From positions 62,001-126,000 of the forward strand of contig JAETNO010000005.1 in assembly GCA_021768245.1 (NCBI GenBank): a stretch of 64,000 bases of DNA, read 5' to 3'. This document shows positions 35,436 to 45,322 of the stretch, in pieces. The notes below the pieces were generated by a model. The model saw nothing but the letters and a program-made list of their open reading frames with translations. It was not told the DNA's origin and ran no database searches. Numbering within the stretch: position 1 is the first letter of the stretch; every line of letters begins with the position of its first letter. Source of the stretch: Bacteroidaceae bacterium (lineage in GTDB: Bacteria > Bacteroidota > Bacteroidia > Bacteroidales > Muribaculaceae). Position numbers and translations under genes: made by a program.

Positions 35436-38400
35436 ATGAAAACTAAAATCGCATTGTTGGTGCTGATGCTCACCTCCACCCTGTGGGCTTTCGGACAGTC
35501 GACGGTAAAAGTCACCGGCGCTGTAACGGATTCCAACGGAGAGGCCCTGATAGGCGTCAGTATTACGGCAAAAGGTGAAAACCGAGGTGTCGCAACGGAT
35601 ATCGACGGTAACTATGAAATTCAGGTAAAAGAGGGTACGACACTCGTCTATTCCTACGTCGGCTACAGCACGGCGGAACGTCAGGTAAACAAGGGGGGGG
35701 TAATAAATGTAACCCTCTCGGAATCAGCGATTGCCCTCAACGAAACAGTCGTAGTTGGCTACGGTGTTCAGAAAAAAAGTTCTGTAACCGGTGCGATATC
35801 ACAGATTAAGTCAGAGGACATTCAAAACCGTACAGTCACCAATCCGCAGAGTGTGCTTCAGGGAAAGACCGCAGGCGTACAGGTTGTCTCAGCCTCCAAC
35901 GCCCCCGGCTCGTCGCCTACAATCCGCGTGCGCGGCTATTCGTCTAACGTGTCCTGCGACCCCCTTTTCGTGGTAGACGGTGTGCGCCTTACCGACATCA
36001 GCGGCATTGACCCTAACGATATCGCCTCGATGGAGGTTCTAAAGGATGCCGCATCTGCAGCCATCTACGGTGCCGAGGCAGGCAACGGTGTCGTGCTCAT
36101 CACCACAAAGCGCGGTAGCGCGGGCAACGGAAAGATTTCCTACGATTTCCAGTATACATGGGAACGCGCCGCAAAGATACCCCACATGCTCAATTCGGAG
36201 CAGTACATCCAGTATATGTCGGAAGGAAACTTCTTTACCAAAGACTACCTCCTGAAGAACTGGGACGGCGTGACCAACACCTCCTGGATTGACGAATCAT
36301 TCGAGACCGGCCATATGCAGCGCCACAATCTCTCGTTCACAAACGGCAACGATAAAGGCAACTACTATCTGTCGCTGTCCTACCTCAACAACGACGGTAT
36401 CGTAGGAGGCCCCAACGACAGATACGAACGTCTTACCGCAGCCATCAATGCCGAATACGACATCAAGAAATGGCTCAAGGTAGGAACCACCAACCAGATT
36501 GAGAAATGGAGCAGCCGCACCGTGTCGTCCAACAACGAGTATGGCAGCCTTATAACCTCCACTCTTTTCATGGACCCCCTCACACCCTTCCTCTACTCTC
36601 CCGACAATCTTCCCCTCCATATGCTCAACGCACAGCAGGCCGGAAAGACCCTGCTCACCGACAAGGATGGCAACTACTACGGAGTCTCGCAATATCTCGC
36701 GTCCGAGAACTACCACCCCTTTATAATGCGTGACAACAATCACAATACCAACGACGGCTTCAACGTGACAGGCAGCATTTTCGCTGACTTCAAGCCCTTC
36801 GACGGCTTCACCCTTACCTCGCGTTTGGGCTATCGCCTCTCCTCCAACCACATGTCGAATATTTCCCTCCCATTCTACGGCAATGCCACGCAGAACCGCG
36901 ACGTTCTTGACATCGAAATGGCCCGGAACACCCAGACAATCTACTATCAGTGGGAAAACTTCGCCAACTACTTCAAGCGCTTCGGAGTCAACACTATCAA
37001 CGCCATGGTCGGCATGAGCTACTCGGAGACCAGAAATTCCTTCACCAGCGGTTCGCTGAAAGGCAACAACGATATCGCCATAAAAAAGGACGACCCACTC
37101 TTCTGGTTCCTCAACTACGGCAAGGAATCCGCAACCAAGGGGGTAGGCGGTGACAGAACCAACAATTCCAAACTCTCCTACTTCGGTCGTGTCAGCTACG
37201 AGTACGACAACCGCTATTACCTCCAGGCATCACTGCGAGCCGATGCTGCCGACCTTTCGAAGCTTCCGCTCGAAAACCGCTGGGGCTACTTCCCCGCAGT
37301 GTCAGCAGGATGGACCATCTCCAACGAAAAATTCTTTGAAAATGCCCGCGCTTATGTGGACAACGTGAAACTCCGCGCCAGCTGGGGACAGAACGGTTCT
37401 CTCGCCGCACTCGGCGGATATCTCTACAGCACCGACATGTCAATCGTTGGCTTCTACCCCCTCGTTCCCGGCAACAACTACACCAACGCCACCCGCCCCA
37501 CCTCAATGGGCAACAGGGAACTGAAATGGGAAACATCCGAGCAGTTCAACATCGGTCTTGACATGCGCTTCCTCCGCAACCGCCTCGGTGTCAACCTCGA
37601 CTGGTACACCAAGACAACCAAAGACCTCCTCGTAAGCGGCACAACCCCGTCGCTCATCGTAGGTGGCACCGCAGCCCCGATGAACGCCGGCAACGTCAGC
37701 AACAAGGGTATAGAACTTGAGCTTTCATGGCGTGACTTCGTGGGCGACTTCCGCTACAGCGCGACTTTCAATCTCGCCACGCTCAAGAACAAGGTGACCT
37801 ACCTCCATCCCTCGCTGTCACGCATACCGGGAGAGAAGTTCCACACCAACTACGTAACCTATTTCGAGGAAGGCTATCCCGTCTACTACTTCCGTGGCTA
37901 TCAGTTCGACGGTCTTGACGATAAGGGCAATCCCAAGTTCAAGGACCTCGACGGCAGCGGCGACCTCAGCGACGGTGACGTTACCAACATCGGCGATGCC
38001 ATCCCCGACCTCACCTACGGCATCACCCTCAACTTCGGCTGGAAAGGCCTCGACCTCACGGTGTTCGGCACCGGCGCCTCAGGCAACAAGGTGTTCAACT
38101 GTATCAACCGTGCGGACTACCCGCAGAGCAATAAACTCAAGGAAGTCTTCTACGACAACCGCTGGACCGCTGACAATCCAAACGGCACCGTGCCTCGCGC
38201 GGGAGCTGACAACATGGACAAATACTCTATTTCCGACGCTCTCGTCTATGACGGCTCCTATTTCAAAATCAAGCAGATACAGCTCGGCTATATCCTCCCT
38301 CAGGAATGGACTAAAAAGTTCTACGTAAGCAATCTGCGTGTCTATGCGTCGCTCGACGATTTCTTCTGTTTCACAAAGTATCCGGGCTTCGACCCCGAGG

Positions 38401-38492
38401 TAGCCACCAGCGCTACCGCAGGTATGGGAATCGACAAGGGTGCATATCCTTCATCCAAGAAAGTCGTCCTTGGTTTCAACGTCACATTCTAA
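35436..38492 (+). CDS. SusC-like TonB-dependent outer-membrane transporter
   Basis: 1018 aa. Signal peptide (MKTKIALLVLMLTSTLWAFG), then a carboxypeptidase-D-like domain (about 25-100, VTDSNGEALIGVSI), a plug domain (about 115-235, with LNETVVVGYGVQKKSSVTGA, the SusC signature) and a 22-strand barrel ending in VVLGFNVTF with a terminal aromatic. It imports the oligosaccharide or glycoside captured by the SusD-like partner next to it (12 bp gap). Codons 86-88 include a run of eight G (35693-35700), a possible slippage site. Confidence 0.97.
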   Translation: MKTKIALLVLMLTSTLWAFGQSTVKVTGAVTDSNGEALIGVSITAKGENRGVATDIDGNYEIQVKEGTTLVYSYVGYSTAERQVNKGGVINVTLSESAIALNETVVVGYGVQKKSSVTGAISQIKSEDIQNRTVTNPQSVLQGKTAGVQVVSASNAPGSSPTIRVRGYSSNVSCDPLFVVDGVRLTDISGIDPNDIASMEVLKDAASAAIYGAEAGNGVVLITTKRGSAGNGKISYDFQYTWERAAKIPHMLNSEQYIQYMSEGNFFTKDYLLKNWDGVTNTSWIDESFETGHMQRHNLSFTNGNDKGNYYLSLSYLNNDGIVGGPNDRYERLTAAINAEYDIKKWLKVGTTNQIEKWSSRTVSSNNEYGSLITSTLFMDPLTPFLYSPDNLPLHMLNAQQAGKTLLTDKDGNYYGVSQYLASENYHPFIMRDNNHNTNDGFNVTGSIFADFKPFDGFTLTSRLGYRLSSNHMSNISLPFYGNATQNRDVLDIEMARNTQTIYYQWENFANYFKRFGVNTINAMVGMSYSETRNSFTSGSLKGNNDIAIKKDDPLFWFLNYGKESATKGVGGDRTNNSKLSYFGRVSYEYDNRYYLQASLRADAADLSKLPLENRWGYFPAVSAGWTISNEKFFENARAYVDNVKLRASWGQNGSLAALGGYLYSTDMSIVGFYPLVPGNNYTNATRPTSMGNRELKWETSEQFNIGLDMRFLRNRLGVNLDWYTKTTKDLLVSGTTPSLIVGGTAAPMNAGNVSNKGIELELSWRDFVGDFRYSATFNLATLKNKVTYLHPSLSRIPGEKFHTNYVTYFEEGYPVYYFRGYQFDGLDDKGNPKFKDLDGSGDLSDGDVTNIGDAIPDLTYGITLNFGWKGLDLTVFGTGASGNKVFNCINRADYPQSNKLKEVFYDNRWTADNPNGTVPRAGADNMDKYSISDALVYDGSYFKIKQIQLGYILPQEWTKKFYVSNLRVYASLDDFFCFTKYPGFDPEVATSATAGMGIDKGAYPSSKKVVLGFNVTF
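35693..35700 (+). repeat. G8 homopolymer inside susC
   Basis: Eight consecutive G encode part of VNKGGVINV in the N-terminal domain of the SusC-like protein. A single-base slip would truncate the transporter, so it is either a phase-variation site or a spot prone to sequencing error. Confidence 0.6.
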
Positions 38493-38504
38493 CATATAAT
38501 AACC

Positions 38505-40079
38505 ATGAAACTCAAATATATATTGCCGGCGATTATAGCCGGTGTAGGTCTGCTCTTCTCGTCGTGCGAGGACGGCCTCGACATACCCAAGCACGGCAAT
38601 ATGGGCACTCAGGATGATTTCTATAAGACTGATTCCGAAGCCCTCGAGGCAGTCTCGACCCTCTACAGCAGCTGGGCCGGAAACTATTACAACCTCTTCA
38701 TGCTGAAGAATCTCCTTTCCGACGACTCATGGACGGGAGGAGGTATGCGTGGCGACAATCCTGACCTTGAACGCGTCAACGAGTATACATTCGCTACCGA
38801 CTGCACTGTTATTAGAGACTCCTACGCAGGATTGTATGCCATAGTTTACAATGCTAACCTTATTATAACAAAGGTTACACCCGACACTCCGGTGAAAAGT
38901 CAGGTAGTCGCCGAGGCATATTTCTTCCGCGCTTTGGCCTACTTTGACCTCGTCACCCTGTGGGGTGGAACTCCGATTGTCGACCATCCCCTCGAGGCAG
39001 GAGAGTACCACCAGCCCAACAGCAAACCGGAAGATATCTGGGCTATGATTGAGGAAGACCTTCATACCGCTATCGACAGCAAGGCCCTGGCCACGAAAAA
39101 CGGCCCGAATGACGAAACCGGAGGCATCCGTGTTTCCCTCGAGGCCGCGCAGGCAATGCTTGGAAAGGCTCTCCTGTTCCAGGGCAAGTACAGAGAAGCT
39201 GCAATCGAGCTTGACAAGGTGATTGATTCCAAGAAATATGAGCTTTACCAGGGCGATTATGACATGCTCCAGCACGCCGCCACCAATGGCTGCTGCGAAG
39301 CCATTCTCGAGGTGCAGAAACGCAAAGACCCCGAGCAGACATGGAGCCAGTTCCATATGACCTATCTTATGATTGGATGGCGCACCGGCCTGATGAACGG
39401 CGGCCGAGTGAGCGACGTGATGCCCTTCATCGCCAACGGCACCTACGGCTTCCTTAACCCCACCAAGAAACTCTATGATGCCTTCGTGGCCCGGGAAGGG
39501 AAGGACGGCTACCGCCTCCGTTCCACAATCCGTACCTATGAGGAGTTGAATAGCGAATACGGCCTGACTGTCAATTCCGGCGAGCGTCTCGTGGGACATG
39601 AAGGTCTCTACAACTGGAAGAATCGTGCCCTCAAGGATGACTGTATCACGGACGCCGAGTATTTCCAGGGCTTCCAGTACATAAATCCGCGCGTGATGCG
39701 TTATGCCGAAGTGCTCCTCCTCGCCGCCGAGGCCCACGTGATGGGCGGTGGCAACCGCGCCGACGAGTATGTCAACGCCATCCGCACCCGTGCGCATCTC
39801 CAGCCGCTTTCGGGTGTGACACTTGAGGATGTCAAAGCTGAGAAACGTCTCGAACTGTGCATGGAGTGCGTCCGTTTCCAGGACATCGTCCGTTGGGGTG
39901 AAGGCGAGAAATATCTCGGAGAGCAAGGCAAGACCATCCCGGCCTTCACAGCTAACGGCCTCGTGCCCGAAGCTTTCACCAACAGCTCCTACGGCTTCAA
40001 GGCTAAGCACAATCTCCTCCCCATCCCTCTCCTGGAGATGGAAATCAACCCCAACATGAAGCAAAACACCGGATGGTAA
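38505..40079 (+). CDS. SusD-like glycan-binding lipoprotein
   Basis: 524 aa, lipoprotein signal with Cys21 (GVGLLFSSCEDG). SusD/RagB features: VVAEAYFFRALAYFDLVTLW in the TPR-like N-terminal half and a C-terminal YINPRVMRYAEVLLLAAEAH followed by RLELCMECVRFQDIVRWG. It lies on the cell surface and forms a lid for the SusC channel. It is 12 bp downstream of susC and 26 bp upstream of the lipoprotein-esterase gene. Confidence 0.96.
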   Translation: MKLKYILPAIIAGVGLLFSSCEDGLDIPKHGNMGTQDDFYKTDSEALEAVSTLYSSWAGNYYNLFMLKNLLSDDSWTGGGMRGDNPDLERVNEYTFATDCTVIRDSYAGLYAIVYNANLIITKVTPDTPVKSQVVAEAYFFRALAYFDLVTLWGGTPIVDHPLEAGEYHQPNSKPEDIWAMIEEDLHTAIDSKALATKNGPNDETGGIRVSLEAAQAMLGKALLFQGKYREAAIELDKVIDSKKYELYQGDYDMLQHAATNGCCEAILEVQKRKDPEQTWSQFHMTYLMIGWRTGLMNGGRVSDVMPFIANGTYGFLNPTKKLYDAFVAREGKDGYRLRSTIRTYEELNSEYGLTVNSGERLVGHEGLYNWKNRALKDDCITDAEYFQGFQYINPRVMRYAEVLLLAAEAHVMGGGNRADEYVNAIRTRAHLQPLSGVTLEDVKAEKRLELCMECVRFQDIVRWGEGEKYLGEQGKTIPAFTANGLVPEAFTNSSYGFKAKHNLLPIPLLEMEINPNMKQNTGW

Positions 40080-40105
40080 AAACAACTTAATCAAGAAATA
40101 AGACA

Positions 40106-41740
40106 ATGAATAAGATATATCGATTATTGATGTTGCCGTTAGTGGCAATGCTCTGGTCGTGTAGCGATGATGTAATCGACGACCTCTCGGGCACCTACGA
40201 CGACATCCAGCGCTACAACTTCACAACCGAGAAGACCGAGGAAACCACCAAGCTGAAGAAGGGATTGAAATACCTCCACATGGTGTTCGACAACGGGGCT
40301 GACATCTCATTTGACCTCAAGGTAGTATCCCGCGAATGGACCCTCCAGCCCGGCGTCTACACCCCAATGGCAAGCGTAAACGACGAACCAAAGGCCAACA
40401 AATTCTATGGATTCATCGCCAAGGGTAGCCAGGCAATGGGCGCCGTCACCGAGGGTCAGCTCGAAGTTTCGGTTATAAACAACGTCTACTATATCTCGGG
40501 CCTCCTTACAGGCGGCGACGGAAATCGCTACGTACTCAACTACCGCGGACCGATTTCGTTCGAAATTGGGATTGACGATCCCGAACCGAGCGGCTATACC
40601 GTAGCCATGAAGGTCGACCCCGTTATCTTAATGGACTATACAACTTTCCAGCAGACCGTTGTTCCGGGTGTCAGCAAGTACACTTTGTCCATTTCCGACC
40701 CCAACGGCAACGACGCAGCTTTCTTCGAGGCTATCAACGATGAAGGTCTCTCCATAGAGCAGCTTGCCGGCACATACACCATCGCCGGTTCACCCGCAAA
40801 GCCATGGCTCATCGACAACGGCTGGCTCGTGCCTGACTACAATATGGCAGGTGGCGCCTACGTTGTGTCCTCCACCGGTGAGAAGCAGTATATCACCCAG
40901 GGTAAGATTAACATCGAGACCGTTCAGGGTCTCTCAGGCGAGACACTGTTCAACTTCACAGGCGAAAACCTCTCGTTCATTACCCTTGCCGGAGGAAATG
41001 GCAGCACCAATCTCGGCATACGCTTCGTGTCCTTCATTCAGAAGACCGGCACTGAACTCCTCGACCTTTCTTTCAATAGCGAGGTGCTCGGAAGAGAGGT
41101 GAAATACTCCGTGCTCCTCCCCAAGAGCTATGACGGCACCAAAGAGTTCCCGGTTCTCTACATACTCCACGGAGCGACCGGCAGCAACAACGACTGGCTC
41201 GTGCAGGGCGGCATCGCCAATCACACAGGCAGCGTAGAGACAGAGATGATAATCGTGTCACCCCAGGCCACATTCGACGGCTTCGACTCGTTCTACGTCA
41301 ACAACTACCAGAGCAAAGGGATGAACTACGAGACATTCTTCGTCACCGAGTTCATGCCATCCATAGAGACAATGTACAAGAGCAATGGCCAACGCGGCAT
41401 CTCAGGCCTTTCAATGGGCGGCTTCGGCTCACTCTACTACGGCCTGAAATATCCCGACAAGTTCTCAGGAATCTATGCATGCTCGCCTGCCCTTTACATG
41501 GAAGGCGCGGGAAGCATCTTCGACATGGTGTGGACTCCCGGCGCTCCTCCTTTCGTTGTGGAAATCGGCACCGAGGACTTCCTCTATGAGAGCGCGACAT
41601 GGTTCAACGGCACTATGCAGAATTCACCCCTGCTTCCGAACTACACCTATATAGAGCGTCCGGGAGCACACGACTGGCCTTTCTGGTGTGCCTGCGCCCC
41701 CAAGATTATTAAATTCTTTGACGGTATATTTTCTAAGTAA
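40106..41740 (+). CDS. Lipoprotein with N-terminal beta modules fused to a CE1-like esterase
   Basis: 544 aa, lipidated at Cys19 (LVAMLWSCSDD). Residues about 30-155 and 160-310 look like two related beta-rich modules: VTEGQLEVSVINNVYYISGL aligns with ITQGKINIETVQGLSGETLF. From about 320 to the end there is an alpha/beta-hydrolase of the esterase D/CE1 type with Ser436 in GLSMGGFGS, an acid near GTEDFLY and His522 in GAHDWPFW. In PULs the gene after susD normally encodes a surface glycan-binding protein, so this looks like such a protein joined to an esterase. It would keep deacylation at the cell surface. The domain boundaries are estimates. Confidence 0.82.
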   Translation: MNKIYRLLMLPLVAMLWSCSDDVIDDLSGTYDDIQRYNFTTEKTEETTKLKKGLKYLHMVFDNGADISFDLKVVSREWTLQPGVYTPMASVNDEPKANKFYGFIAKGSQAMGAVTEGQLEVSVINNVYYISGLLTGGDGNRYVLNYRGPISFEIGIDDPEPSGYTVAMKVDPVILMDYTTFQQTVVPGVSKYTLSISDPNGNDAAFFEAINDEGLSIEQLAGTYTIAGSPAKPWLIDNGWLVPDYNMAGGAYVVSSTGEKQYITQGKINIETVQGLSGETLFNFTGENLSFITLAGGNGSTNLGIRFVSFIQKTGTELLDLSFNSEVLGREVKYSVLLPKSYDGTKEFPVLYILHGATGSNNDWLVQGGIANHTGSVETEMIIVSPQATFDGFDSFYVNNYQSKGMNYETFFVTEFMPSIETMYKSNGQRGISGLSMGGFGSLYYGLKYPDKFSGIYACSPALYMEGAGSIFDMVWTPGAPPFVVEIGTEDFLYESATWFNGTMQNSPLLPNYTYIERPGAHDWPFWCACAPKIIKFFDGIFSK

Positions 41741-41808
41741 ATAAGTCCTCTCTCCTCAATTTTTATATTAAATTTGCCATACCATAGATAATAAACATTA
41801 TCATCCTC

Positions 41809-43002
41809 ATGAAAAAGTATATAATTTTTGCAGCAGTGGCCATGGCTTCGCTCTGTGCCAATGCCCAGCAGGCACTCTGGGGCGGCTCCCAGCTCGTGTC
41901 GCCTGAAATCAATGCCGACAACACCGTGACTTTCCGTCTGTCGGCTCCCAAAGCCGTGAAAGTCCAGCTCACCGGCGACTTCCTACCCACTCAGAAAGTT
42001 CAGACACCCTACGGAGAGTTTGACGCTCCCGGTGTGGCCGACATGGTGGAAAAAGACGGAGTGTGGCAGTACACCACCACCTCTCCCCTTGCCCCTGAGC
42101 TTTACAGCTACACCATGCTCGTAGACGGTCTGAAAATCAACGACCCCTCCAACGTCCACCGCATCCGCGACGTGCAGTCAGTGACAGATGTGTTCATCAT
42201 CCCCGGTGAGCGCGCAGACCTCTACAAAATCAGCGATGTCCCCCATGGGACAGTGTCGAAAGTATGGTACAACAGCCCCACACTCGGCATGGACCGCCGT
42301 CTCACTGTATACACACCCGCAGGATATGAGACAAGCGGAAAGCGTTATCCCGTTTTCTACCTCCTTCACGGTATGGGTGGCGACGAAAACGCATGGACCG
42401 AACTCGGACGCGCCTCTCAGATTCTCGACAACCTCATCGCCCAGGGCAAGGCAGAGCCTATGATTGTAGTGATGACCAACGGAAACGCCGCTCTGCAGGC
42501 CGCTCCCGGAGAGTCGAAACTCGGCTTCGTAGCCCCCACGATGAACCTTCCCAAGACAATGGAGGGCAGCTTCGAGACCCACTTCCCCGAAGTGGTCAAC
42601 TTCATCGACAAGAATTACCGCACCATTAAGAGCAAGAAGTCACGTGCCATCGCAGGCCTCTCAATGGGTGGATTCCACTCGATGCATATTTCCAAGCAGT
42701 ATCCCGACATGTTTGACTATGTAGGTCTCTTCTCCGCCGCCATCGAACCCGGCAAGGATGTCAAAAGCCCTATCTACGACGACCTCGACAAGAAACTCAA
42801 GGTTCAGTTCTCAAAGAAACCTGCCCTCTACTGGATTGGCATCGGCAATACCGACTTCCTCTTCGAAGCCAACAAGGCTTATCGCAAGAAACTCGACGAC
42901 AACGGATATGCCTACACCTATTATGAGACTCCCCAGGGACATATATGGAAGAACTGGCGAATCTATCTGACAGAATTCACCCCCTTGCTCTTCAAAAAAT
43001 GA
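41809..43002 (+). CDS. CE1-like esterase with N-terminal E-set domain
   Basis: 397 aa with signal peptide (MKKYIIFAAVAMASLCANAQ). Residues about 22-125 form an Ig-like E-set/CBM48 module (NTVTFRLSAPKAVKVQLTGD). The rest is an esterase D/feruloyl-esterase-like hydrolase with HGMGGDENAW as oxyanion region, Ser285 in GLSMGGFHS, an acid near IGNTDFLFEA, and His378 in PQGHIWKNW. This architecture is common among feruloyl and acetyl esterases of Bacteroidales PULs. Its stop codon overlaps the next start (ATGA at 42999-43002), so the GH3 gene is translationally coupled to it. Confidence 0.87.
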   Translation: MKKYIIFAAVAMASLCANAQQALWGGSQLVSPEINADNTVTFRLSAPKAVKVQLTGDFLPTQKVQTPYGEFDAPGVADMVEKDGVWQYTTTSPLAPELYSYTMLVDGLKINDPSNVHRIRDVQSVTDVFIIPGERADLYKISDVPHGTVSKVWYNSPTLGMDRRLTVYTPAGYETSGKRYPVFYLLHGMGGDENAWTELGRASQILDNLIAQGKAEPMIVVMTNGNAALQAAPGESKLGFVAPTMNLPKTMEGSFETHFPEVVNFIDKNYRTIKSKKSRAIAGLSMGGFHSMHISKQYPDMFDYVGLFSAAIEPGKDVKSPIYDDLDKKLKVQFSKKPALYWIGIGNTDFLFEANKAYRKKLDDNGYAYTYYETPQGHIWKNWRIYLTEFTPLLFKK

Positions 43003-45317
43003 AAAAGAGATTCCTGACACTTATGGCTGTGGCGGCTTTGACCGCCTCAGCCTTTGCCGCACCTGTGATACCGCGTGACGAGGCAATTGAAAAGAAAGTA
43101 GAAGCCACATTGGCCAAAATGACTCTTGACGAGAAAATAGGCCAAATGACCGAACTTGCCATCGACCTCATAGCCCACCGGGGGCCGGACGGCAAACTGA
43201 TCTATCATCCCGGGATGCTCGACAGCATCATCGGAAAGTACAAGGTCGGCTCGATTCTCAACGCACCGCAACACGCCCTCACCCCTGAGGAGTGGAGCGA
43301 GTTGATAGGCAAGATTCAGGATGTCTCCATGAAAGAGTTAGGCATACCCTGTATCTACGGCCTTGACCAGAACCACGGTGCTACATATTCGCAGGGTGGC
43401 ACCCTGTTCCCGCAAAACATCAACGTAGCCGCTACGTTCAATCCTGCCTTGGCCGAAGAAGCCGCCTCAATCACGGCCTACGAGACCCGCGCCTCCGCTT
43501 GCCCGTGGACTTATTCTCCCACTGTCGACCTCGTGCGTCAGGCAGCCTGGCCGCGCGTTTGGGAGAATTTCGGCGAGGATCCCTATCTGAGCGGCGTGAT
43601 GGGCGCGGCACAGATCAGAGGCTTCCAGGGAACAGACCCCAACCATCTCGGCAAGGATAAAATCGCTACCTCCGTGAAGCATTATATGGGCTACAGTGTG
43701 CCTTTCAGCGGACAGGACCGCACACCGGCCGTCATAAGCGAGGCCGACCTCCGCGAGAAGCATTTCGCACCCTTCCTCGAATGTCTTAAAAACGGTGCCC
43801 TTACCATCATGGTCAACTCCTCGAGCATCAACGGCGTGCCGACCCACGCCAACAAGCGCCTTCTCACCGGATGGCTCAAAGATGAACTTGGCTGGGACGG
43901 TATGATTGTGACCGACTGGGCCGACATCAACAATCTTTACCAGCGCGAGAAGATTGCCAAGGACAAGAAAGAAGCAATCGCCATGGCAATCAATGCCGGT
44001 ATCGACATGGCCATGGAGCCTTACCAGTGGGACTACTGCACCTTGCTTAAGGAACTCGTCAACGAAGGCACTGTGCCCATGAGCCGTATTGACGACGCCA
44101 CCCGCCGTGTGCTCCGCCTCAAATACCGTCTCGGTCTCTTTGACGACCCGATGACGCGTATCAACGACTATCCCGAATTTGCATCCGAAAAGCATGACGC
44201 CGCCGCCCGCCGCGCCGCTGTCGAATCAATGATTCTTCTCAAAAACGACGGCGACATCCTTCCTTTTAAGAAAGGAAGCAAGATTCTTGTCACCGGTCCC
44301 AACTCCAACTCAATGCGCTCGCTCAACGGAGGCTGGAGCGTGACATGGCAAGGTAAGCTCGAACCGGGCGACCTCGCAGGAAAGAACACCATTCTAAAAG
44401 CCATGCAAAACCGTTTCGGCAAAGACAATATCATCTATGTCCCCACAGTGGAATATAATGAGAACGGAGCTTACTATGACGAGAAGGAGCCTGACTTCAG
44501 CAAGCTCGCTTCTGCCGCTTCCGGTGCCGACGCCATCCTTCTCTGCATAGGCGAGAACTCTTATTGCGAGACTCCCGGCAACACCACCGACCTCAACCTT
44601 TCAGCCAACCAGAAAGAGCTCGTGCGCCGTGCAGCCGCCACAGGCAAGCCAGTGGTGCTCGTGCTCAACGGTGGACGTGCACGCATCATAGCCGATGTTG
44701 AACCGCTCGCCAAGGCCGTTGTCGACATCCTTCTTCCCGGCAACGAAGGCGGCAATGCCCTCGCCGACCTTCTTTCGGGCGACGAGAACTTCTCGGGCCG
44801 TCTGCCCTACACCTATCCGCGCCACGTCAACTCTCTGTCGACCTATGACTACAAGGCCTCTCAGAAAGTAGGCACCATGGCCGGGGCATACGACTATAAT
44901 GCCGATGTGTCAAGCCAGTGGCCTTTCGGATTCGGAAAGAGCTATACCACTTTCGCCTACGGCGACCTGAAACCTTCGGCAAAGGAGTTTAAGAACGGCG
45001 ACAAACTCACATTCACCATCGACGTGACAAACACCGGCAAGCGCGAAGGCAAGGAGACCGTGATGCTCTATTCAAGTGACCTCGTGGCCTCGCAGTGTGT
45101 GCCTGACAACCGCCGTCTGCGCGCCTTCGACAAAGTGAATCTCAAACCGGGCGAGACCAAGACCGTGACCCTGACGATACCCGCTTCCGACCTGGCCTAT
45201 GTAGGTGCCGACGGAAAGTGGATTCTCGAAAAGGGTGATTTTAAAGTACAGGTGGCCGACAAAGTGGCAGATATCACCTGCACCGAAACATACAACTGGA
45301 CAACACCTAATAAGTAA
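42999..45317 (+). CDS. GH3 glycoside hydrolase 1 of the esterase PUL
   Basis: 772 aa with signal peptide (MKKRFLTLMAVAALTASAFA). Domains: GH3 N-terminal barrel (about 30-370) with nucleophile Asp306 in MIVTDWADIN and substrate-site KHYMGYSVPFSGQDR; GH3 C-terminal domain (about 400-640); fibronectin III-like end domain (about 670-760). Activity is probably beta-glucosidase or beta-xylosidase, acting exo on what the PUL imports. An ATG at 42945 gives a longer frame, but 42999 directly precedes the signal peptide and overlaps the preceding stop by 4 bp. Confidence 0.92.
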   Translation: MKKRFLTLMAVAALTASAFAAPVIPRDEAIEKKVEATLAKMTLDEKIGQMTELAIDLIAHRGPDGKLIYHPGMLDSIIGKYKVGSILNAPQHALTPEEWSELIGKIQDVSMKELGIPCIYGLDQNHGATYSQGGTLFPQNINVAATFNPALAEEAASITAYETRASACPWTYSPTVDLVRQAAWPRVWENFGEDPYLSGVMGAAQIRGFQGTDPNHLGKDKIATSVKHYMGYSVPFSGQDRTPAVISEADLREKHFAPFLECLKNGALTIMVNSSSINGVPTHANKRLLTGWLKDELGWDGMIVTDWADINNLYQREKIAKDKKEAIAMAINAGIDMAMEPYQWDYCTLLKELVNEGTVPMSRIDDATRRVLRLKYRLGLFDDPMTRINDYPEFASEKHDAAARRAAVESMILLKNDGDILPFKKGSKILVTGPNSNSMRSLNGGWSVTWQGKLEPGDLAGKNTILKAMQNRFGKDNIIYVPTVEYNENGAYYDEKEPDFSKLASAASGADAILLCIGENSYCETPGNTTDLNLSANQKELVRRAAATGKPVVLVLNGGRARIIADVEPLAKAVVDILLPGNEGGNALADLLSGDENFSGRLPYTYPRHVNSLSTYDYKASQKVGTMAGAYDYNADVSSQWPFGFGKSYTTFAYGDLKPSAKEFKNGDKLTFTIDVTNTGKREGKETVMLYSSDLVASQCVPDNRRLRAFDKVNLKPGETKTVTLTIPASDLAYVGADGKWILEKGDFKVQVADKVADITCTETYNWTTPNK

Positions 45318-45322
45318 CTACC

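Noticed and set aside
38727..40148. A 473-codon minus-strand open frame across the SusD-like gene
   Set aside because: It is antisense to a clear SusD gene. The strong C-ending codon use of the real gene removes stops from the other strand. No family motif or promoter supports it.
42945..42998. An 18-codon upstream extension of the first GH3 gene
   Set aside because: It would overlap the preceding esterase gene and place the signal peptide inside the protein. ATG 42999 gives a clean signal peptide and a 4-bp stop-start overlap.
43467..44195. A 242-codon minus-strand open frame inside the first GH3 gene
   Set aside because: It is antisense to the GH3 catalytic barrel and histidine-rich in a way expected from reverse-complemented coding DNA.
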